Positions 60,708-64,000 of a DNA stretch of 64,000 nt are shown here, piece by piece. Position numbers and translations under genes: made by a program. How positions within the stretch are numbered: position 1 is the stretch's first letter; each line of letters starts with the position of its first letter. This DNA is from Fibrobacterota bacterium. Lineage in GTDB: Bacteria > Fibrobacterota > Fibrobacteria > UBA11236. The notes beneath the pieces were generated by a model, which worked only from the letters and a program-made list of their open reading frames with translations, had not been told where the DNA came from and did no database searches. The DNA lies in NCBI GenBank assembly GCA_019509785.1, contig JAEKLQ010000030.1, forward strand, positions 1 through 64,000, given 5' to 3'.

Positions 60708-61577
60708 TTATTTCAAGAGTTCGAGAATGTGTTGCGGCGCCTGGTTGGCTTGCGCCAGCATGGAGGTGGCGCTCTGGGTGAGGATCTGGTTGCGGGTGAA
60801 CTCCGTCATCTCCTTCGCGAAGTCCACGTCGCGGATGGCGGACTCGGCCGAAGTCATGTTGGTGTCTTGAACCTGCAGGTTCTTGACCGCATGATCGAGT
60901 CGGTTGATGACCGCGCCCAGGCTGGAGCGCACCATGCTCACCGAACGGATGGCCGCATCCACCGCGCCGATGGCGGCGAAGGCGCCATTGCGGTTGGTGA
61001 TGGCGGTGAGGTTCGGGGGGATGCCGAGGGCCCCCAGGGTGATGGGCTGGATGGTCACGGGCAAGGTATCGATGGTGCCCAGGACGTTTCCGCCGTTGAA
61101 GTTTGCCCCGATTTGCAGGATGGAGCTGGTCCCGCCCATGGCCCCGAAGGATCCCGGTTCCCCGTCGAGCAAGGTCATGCCGTTGTATTGGGTGCTTTGG
61201 GAGATGCGTTGGATTTCCTGCATCAAGGACTGGAACTCCTGATCCATATAGCCGCGCTCGACGGTGGAAAAGGTGTCGTTGTCCGACTGGACCGCCAATT
61301 CGCGCATGCGCTGGAGCATGTCCGAAACCTCGCCGCAAGCGCCTTCGGCGATATTCAGCAAGGCGGTCCCGTCATTGGCATTGCGGATGGCCTGGGCGGT
61401 GCCGCGGATCTGGGTGCGGATCTTTTCGGAGACGGAAAGTCCCGCCACGTCGTCGGCGGCGCGGTTGATGCGCAGGCCCGTCGACAGCTTTTGCAGCGAT
61501 GCGTCCAAGCCGTCGGTGTTCTGGGCCAACGAGTTCGATGTGATCATCGCCGTGATGTTATGGTTGATGCGGGTCAT
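60708..61577 (-). CDS. Flagellin
   Basis: A 289-residue flagellin from ATG 61577 behind AAGGAGGG. The N-terminal D0/D1 part is [30 protein letters not shown], and [15 protein letters not shown]; the C-terminal part is [40 protein letters not shown]. The central variable region (about 140-200) is very small, so the filament surface is simple. It forms an operon with fliW and csrA. A sigma-54-type promoter lies upstream. Confidence 0.96.
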   Translation of the reverse strand: MTRINHNITAMITSNSLAQNTDGLDASLQKLSTGLRINRAADDVAGLSVSEKIRTQIRGTAQAIRNANDGTALLNIAEGACGEVSDMLQRMRELAVQSDNDTFSTVERGYMDQEFQSLMQEIQRISQSTQYNGMTLLDGEPGSFGAMGGTSSILQIGANFNGGNVLGTIDTLPVTIQPITLGALGIPPNLTAITNRNGAFAAIGAVDAAIRSVSMVRSSLGAVINRLDHAVKNLQVQDTNMTSAESAIRDVDFAKEMTEFTRNQILTQSATSMLAQANQAPQHILELLK

Positions 61578-61640
61578 GCGTCCCTCCTTGGTCGGTCGGA
61601 TGGGCCCAATTCCCTGGCCCCATCGCTGCAAAGAGGACAA
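61578..61640 (-). promoter_or_regulatory. Flagellin 5' leader with possible CsrA sites
   Basis: On the minus strand the leader holds GATGGG and CCCATC able to pair around a loop containing GGGAATT, followed by the ribosome site AAGGAGGGA. Both contain GGA, the CsrA recognition core. A CsrA block released by FliW is the expected control; the exact RNA structure is a guess. Confidence 0.45.
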
Positions 61641-61656
61641 AGCAAAGACAAAGCCA
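61641..61656 (-). promoter_or_regulatory. Sigma-54 promoter of the flagellin operon
   Basis: On the minus strand TGGC (61656-61653) and TTGCT (61645-61641) are seven bases apart, matching TGGC-N7-TTGCT with GG and GC ten bases apart. The start of transcription would be near 61630. The rest of 61657-61984 contains no convincing gene. Confidence 0.7.
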
Positions 61657-61984
61657 AATTTCTAATCACGCTAGGATGACCCTGGTCGCTTTGAATCGAC
61701 CGGCGTTCCCCGGCGCGGCCAGGGGCCGAAAGGGCATTTTCTGCCGGGCCAGGCATGCCCGCTCTCCCTGGGGCTTCCGACCCTACGCAGGCGCAGATGC
61801 TGGCGGCACTGCGTGGGGAAAAACGCATAACCTTACGCTTGACGGAAAGCCGAGGCGGGGACGAGGGCGGAAAAGCCGGCCGCGCGGGAATTTTTTCGGA
61901 GATAAATTGGGGCATCGGCGCATATCGGCCGGTCCGGAGCGGGGGACGATCCGCTATCGTAAGCATCGATCGGAAGGGCAGGGC

Positions 61985-63109
61985 ATGGAAATCAGGAAGG
62001 CTTTCGGCGTGATCATCGGGGTGGCTTTGGCGGCGCTTTCGCGGGGCGTCTGCGGGCCGAACGACACCGATTGGGTCCAGATGTTCAACCGGGTGGACTT
62101 GAAGGATTGGGACATCAAGTTCACCGGGCATCAGCTGAACGACAATTACAAGAACACCTTCTACGTGAAGGACAGCCTGCTGATGGTGGACTATAGCGGC
62201 TATACCGGCTTCAACAACGAGTGGGGGCATGCCATCAACAAGACGAAGGCGTATTCCTATTACCTGCTGCGGGCGGAATACTCGCCGGGCGCCAACCAGG
62301 TTTCCGGGGGCCCGAGCTGGGCGGTCCAGAACAACGGTCTGATGTTGCATTCCCAATCCATGGCCACCATGACCCTGAACCAGGACTATCCCATCAGCCT
62401 GGAGTGCCAGCTCAAGGGATCCAAGAACGGAGCGACCTTGAACCTCTGTACGCCGGGCACTGCCTATTACGCCACGGCTACCGGGGGTTCCGTAAACACC
62501 ACCCACTGCACGGACATTTCGGCAAGCAGTAGCCCTTCACCGGCTGCCGATACTTGGGCTTGGGCATCGGCTTTGGTGATGAGCGATTCCATCATACGCC
62601 ATTATAACGGAAAAGGCGCCGGGGGTACCCCCGTTCTCACCTATTACCGTCCCGTGTACTATACCGGGAACGTGAACAATCCACCCGCCAACACCCCTGC
62701 CAACGGGACAGCGCTCAAGAGCGGGTACATCGCCATCCAGGCGGAAACCGCGCCCTACCGCTTCCGCAGGATCGAGATCGTGAACCTGGAAGGCTGCATG
62801 ACCGCGGGGAATCCCAACTACAAGAGCTATTTCGTTCACAACGATCCGGCGGCCTGCAACACCGTTAACGTCGGGCAGCCAGCGGGAGAAGACGCGCGTT
62901 TCGCGATCAGCCCGGCCTTCGCCACCTTCGCCCCCGCCCGCGAATCGCGCCGGATGGAAATCTTCGGAGGCGATGGCCGCAGGGTTTCCTCGCGGGAGGT
63001 CCCCTCGGGAGCGCGGGAAGCCGCCATGCCGGGACTGCCCGGAGGCGTCTATTACGTCAAGCTTTCGGCGGCGAATGGGTCCCTGACCCGGCGTTTGGCC
63101 GTCCCATGA
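61985..63109 (+). CDS. DUF1080-like secreted protein (2) with C-terminal tail
   Basis: A 374-residue protein from ATG 61985 with a signal peptide (VIIGVALAALSRGVCG). The start WVQMFNRVDLKDWDIKFTGH, then YSYYLLRAEYSP, SWAVQNNGLMLHSQS, and the end SGYIAIQAETAPYRFRRIEI match the DUF1080 fold. The middle is longer than in copy 1. The last 75 residues (MEIFGGDGRRVSSREV, GGVYYVKLSAAN) form a good sorting-like tail. It lies apart from the SMP-30 operon, divergent from the flagellin operon. Confidence 0.85.
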   Translation: MEIRKAFGVIIGVALAALSRGVCGPNDTDWVQMFNRVDLKDWDIKFTGHQLNDNYKNTFYVKDSLLMVDYSGYTGFNNEWGHAINKTKAYSYYLLRAEYSPGANQVSGGPSWAVQNNGLMLHSQSMATMTLNQDYPISLECQLKGSKNGATLNLCTPGTAYYATATGGSVNTTHCTDISASSSPSPAADTWAWASALVMSDSIIRHYNGKGAGGTPVLTYYRPVYYTGNVNNPPANTPANGTALKSGYIAIQAETAPYRFRRIEIVNLEGCMTAGNPNYKSYFVHNDPAACNTVNVGQPAGEDARFAISPAFATFAPARESRRMEIFGGDGRRVSSREVPSGAREAAMPGLPGGVYYVKLSAANGSLTRRLAVP

Positions 63110-63140
63110 AGCGCGTCCCAGGGTAACGTGGGGCCACGGT

Positions 63141-64000
<860 letters not shown>

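Noticed and set aside
59992-61338. 448-residue frame ending as CsrA
   Set aside because: Only the last 79 residues are real; the rest is the off-frame of flagellin and fliW, full of Arg/His/Pro.
61676-61984. 103-residue extension ahead of the second DUF1080 protein
   Set aside because: It lacks a signal peptide, whereas ATG 61985 is directly followed by one, with a purine-rich ribosome site.

Overview
The window is high-GC DNA, densely packed with protein genes on both strands. It comes from a Gram-negative, flagellated, oxygen-using bacterium: it has lgt, an OprO/P-like porin, an HtrA protease, flagellin with FliW and CsrA, and oxygen-dependent hemF. Many secreted proteins end in a short beta-rich tail resembling type IX secretion or FlgD-Ig sorting domains. 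With the DUF1501/DUF1800 pair and the DUF1080 proteins, this suggests the FCB superphylum, possibly Fibrobacterota; that assignment is inference. I found no rRNA, tRNA, CRISPR array, complete insertion sequence or prophage.

Layout. 1-6188: end of a polysaccharide flippase gene, triheme cytochrome c, hybrid PAS histidine kinase, GGQ release-factor-like protein, GT4 glycosyltransferase. 6332-10219: secreted protein, then a type III polyketide synthase coupled to a membrane-anchored methyltransferase. 10223-13717: porin, then a coupled operon of LsrG-like monooxygenase, iron alcohol dehydrogenase and RluE-like pseudouridine synthase. 13915-22771: a signalling island with a LuxR-type regulator and three related membrane histidine kinases, one without its phospho-acceptor histidine. 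A degenerate CPBP protein, a terpene-cyclase-like protein and a UbiA prenyltransferase lie among them. 23073-25777: IS630-like HTH protein, MgtC, RNase HI, YhhQ-type transporter. 25817-32174: glycan island with an operon for a CDP-6-deoxyhexose. 32265-46582: housekeeping and metabolism (RlmN, COQ7-like di-iron protein, Lgt, HemF, Nudix, FkbM, aminotransferase, cobalamin adenosyltransferase, nitrilase, permuted flavoprotein-polyferredoxin, TVP38). 46667-51742: DUF1800/DUF1501 secreted pair, then ECF sigma, putative anti-sigma and a Spy/CpxP-like protein. 51830-63109: a secreted set of esterase, tail-only protein, FG-GAP protein, two DUF1080 proteins, two SMP-30 lactonase-like proteins and a PQQ-type sugar dehydrogenase, interrupted by the flagellin-fliW-csrA operon. 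63141-64000: HtrA protease cut by the window end.

How they may work together. Two groups look most like systems. The first is a periplasmic or extracellular carbohydrate-oxidation module: the sugar dehydrogenase would make lactones, the SMP-30 proteins open them, and the DUF1080 proteins cleave 3-keto-glycosides. The second is the kinase trio 13915-21870, sharing an unusual C-terminal domain and sitting among isoprenoid-lipid genes. The polyketide synthase pair probably makes a methylated alkyl-pyrone, resorcinol or quinone lipid. All three functional readings are inference from protein families and gene order.
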